Shown here: positions 62,228 to 64,000 of the stretch, piece by piece | How positions within the stretch are numbered: the first letter of the stretch is position 1 | How the letters are laid out: every line of letters begins with the position of its first letter | Assembly (NCBI GenBank): GCA_013397115.1 | Contig: VWZW01004375.1 | Coordinates: 339,913 to 403,912, forward strand | DNA: 64,000 nucleotides | Origin: Edolisoma coerulescens | Lineage: Eukaryota > Chordata > Aves > Passeriformes > Campephagidae | Direction: 5' to 3' | Notes under the pieces: model-generated | The model's database searches: none | Seen by the model: the letters and a program-made list of their open reading frames with translations, nothing else | What the model was told of the DNA's origin: nothing | Translations under genes and position numbers: made by a program

Positions 62228-62275
62228 CCCCCCTCCCCCTCCCCAAAAAAACCCCCCCAAACAAACAAACAAATG
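62228..62275. repeat. C-rich and CAAA low-complexity tract
   Basis: Four C-runs (6, 5, 4 and 7 bases) separated by single T loops and a 7-A loop, followed by a short CAAA repeat. The minus strand therefore carries a strong G-quadruplex motif. Confidence 0.9.
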
Positions 62276-62281
62276 CCCCCC

Positions 62282-62311
62282 AAACTCTACTAAAGAAAAC
62301 TCTACTAAAGG
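62282..62311. repeat. 15-bp tandem duplication
   Basis: AAACTCTACTAAAGA is followed directly by AAACTCTACTAAAGG, with one mismatch. It sits beside the C-rich tract and probably arose by slippage there. Confidence 0.9.
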
Positions 62312-63829
62312 AACTGGATTCCACACTTCTTCTCCAACGCCAAAAAAGTGTACAGCTTTCCAGGCTGGAGTAGAAAGGTTATATATAGCACTGCAATTTA
62401 ATTCACATGACAATTAAAAAATACATGAAATGGTCTTCCTTATGCATGAGAAAAGATTATCAGAGTTTTCCCCTTTTCCTCTTTTAGCTTATTAAAAATG
62501 TAACTCCTTCAAGAGTAATAAATTAACTCGGAAAGGATTGCTTAAGTGAGACACAGGTTGTGATTAAAGGAAGTTTGGAGTTCAGGAGGAGCCTGTGTTT
62601 GAAAAACGTCCTCAGTGTTTGGAGTATTGCATATGGCTTTTGACAACTAATTTGGGAGAAAAGTGGTACGGAATGAACCTCAACAGGAAAAGCTCTTGTT
62701 TTTTGTCACTTTGTGACATTACTGAAACACCGTTTCCCCTCATTTGTATTTTCCCCCCCATAAGTTTGTGTTAAAATGTATCAAAACAGAAAAGACTTTG
62801 AAAAAGGCAGCAGAACTGTCATAAAGGATGACGATTGCTAGTCGGGAGGTTATGCTTTATTATGTAAATCCACGTTTGGGGGTGTTTTAAAATGCATATC
62901 GTACGGTTAGAGGCAGCTAATTAGCTAGATAAACTATACTGCTTCCAAATAAAGTGTACCAATCCATAACATAAAGGCCAGGGGCACGACTTCTTGAGGA
63001 TCTGTGACCTGCCTGATTGACCAAAACTGTCCCTCATCTGTACCAGTCAGTCTCACTTGATGGAGCATTAGCCACGAGGCTGCTGGTCCTTGCCAAACCC
63101 CACTCCTCAAATCCACCTTGTCTTGCTGCTCCTGGGAAAAGGTTCCTGCAGTGCTTTCCCTTGGGTAATACCATAGTGTTGAGCACCCCGAGCTTGAATT
63201 CAGCTTGGAGCAGAAGGAAATAAAACTTCAGTGTGCACATAAATCCTTCATTTACTTACATATAAAACCAATGAAACAGTACTATTTCCCCTTCTTTTTC
63301 TGTAATTTACAAATGGTTAAAATTATTTTCTTGGCAGAAACATCCATTTCTTAACTGCTTAGTGCCCACGCTGGCAGCACCAGGCTGCAGCAATGGCTCT
63401 GTAAATACCAGCACTCGCTCTGGAGGTACCAAGAGGAGCTGGATGAAGAACTTGCGACGCATAATTTATTCAGTGAATATAGGCCCTTTTTTGTGCTTGC
63501 AAGAACTCCGGGGAAGGCAGGTGGGCTTGGCTGGTTTTTTTTAATAGTTTGCTGAAATTCTTTAAGGAACTGTAGTGCGTTTGCATGCAGTACCTGTACG
63601 CCAGTGGCTTGTCAAGAGATGCATTTTAATGTTGGCAGTTCAGGTGCGGGGTACGCATGGCCTGCCCGGACAGGTGCCATGCAGCTCCTGGGCTCTGGCA
63701 CCGGCAAAGGGCAAATGTTGGGAAAGCACTTCTAGTGAGTGCCAAGACACTTGTGTAACATCCACGGTTCAGCCGGCTCCATTTCGCCTAAATATGCCTG
63801 ATATCTGCAGCACCTCACGCGTCTGAAAA
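62312..63829. other. Noncoding DNA
   Basis: No gene or repeat was recognised. Open frames of 60-83 codons near 62934-63826 have no family features. GC and CpG content rise after about 63600 towards the right edge. Confidence 0.5.
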
Positions 63830-64000
63830 AAAAAATTATAGCGTGCGCGGGGGGTGGCAGTCATTAGAGATATGCAAACGCGCGTGAAAAATTACATGAT
63901 GCGCTGCCGTGCGCCGACCGGGGCACCGGCCTCCCGCTCCAGCCCGCGGGGCCGGGCCTGGCGGGGGGACGGCCGCTCCCCTCCGCAAACTTCCCGGGGC
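63830..64000. promoter_or_regulatory. Left shoulder of a CpG island at the window edge
   Basis: GC and CpG content climb abruptly from about 63840, with GCGTGCGCGGGGGG, repeated CGCG words and a very G/C-rich final 100 bp that continues past the window. An ATGCAAA octamer-like site lies at 63872-63878, next to CATTAG and TTACATGATG words. This suggests a promoter just beyond the right edge. Orientation and gene are unknown. Confidence 0.5.

Noticed and set aside
1..64000. Bacterial-style operons, CRISPR arrays, tRNA or rRNA genes, mitochondrial inserts
   Set aside because: I looked for these and saw no regularly spaced repeats, cloverleaf genes or conserved organellar or bacterial coding sequence. 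The repeats place the window in a bird genome.

Overview
The window looks like bird nuclear DNA, probably from a songbird. It is AT-rich and almost entirely noncoding. The clearest evidence is its repeats. There are several copies of the avian CR1 LINE family: two younger copies, at 5.5-6.7 kb and 46.1-46.8 kb, a small 3' fragment near 11.7 kb, and two much older remnants. There are also two endogenous-retrovirus solo LTRs (11.1-11.9 kb and 31.1-32.0 kb) of types I recognise from bird genomes. I see no bacterial or organellar genes, no tRNA or rRNA genes and no CRISPR array. The bird assignment is firm from the CR1 copies; the songbird assignment is an inference from LTR type.

Layout. 1-5.5 kb is single-copy noncoding DNA. 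5.5-9.1 kb holds a minus-strand CR1 with two internal deletions and then an ancient, colinear CR1 remnant. 11.1-12.5 kb is a nested cluster: a plus-strand solo LTR split by an insert made of a 113-bp block and a CR1 3' end, with a second copy of that block 808 bp downstream. 17.4-17.9 kb is an AT-rich block dense in homeodomain-type TAAT cores. 20.6-21.0 kb is an isolated CpG island that contains a possible first coding exon with a signal-peptide-like start. 31.1-32.0 kb is a minus-strand solo LTR with a perfect 5-bp target-site duplication. 37.4-40.0 kb is a second ancient CR1 remnant, running from the reverse transcriptase region to the endonuclease region. The last 170 bp enter another CpG-rich segment.

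Coding potential is weak. The best candidate is a plus-strand chain of exon-like segments with good splice sites and compatible phases: 40990-41127, 43619-43871 and a terminal segment at 47139-47212. A further exon-like segment at 44251-44413 could be alternative to the second. A minus-strand open segment ending at 48201 would converge on this chain. I do not recognise any of these products, and none is proven. Most other open frames are short and look like chance or repeat-derived frames.

I found no evidence of a novel multi-gene system. The items most worth checking are the candidate exon chain, the orphan CpG island with its possible first exon, the nested LTR/CR1/duplication structure, and the enhancer-like TAAT-rich block.
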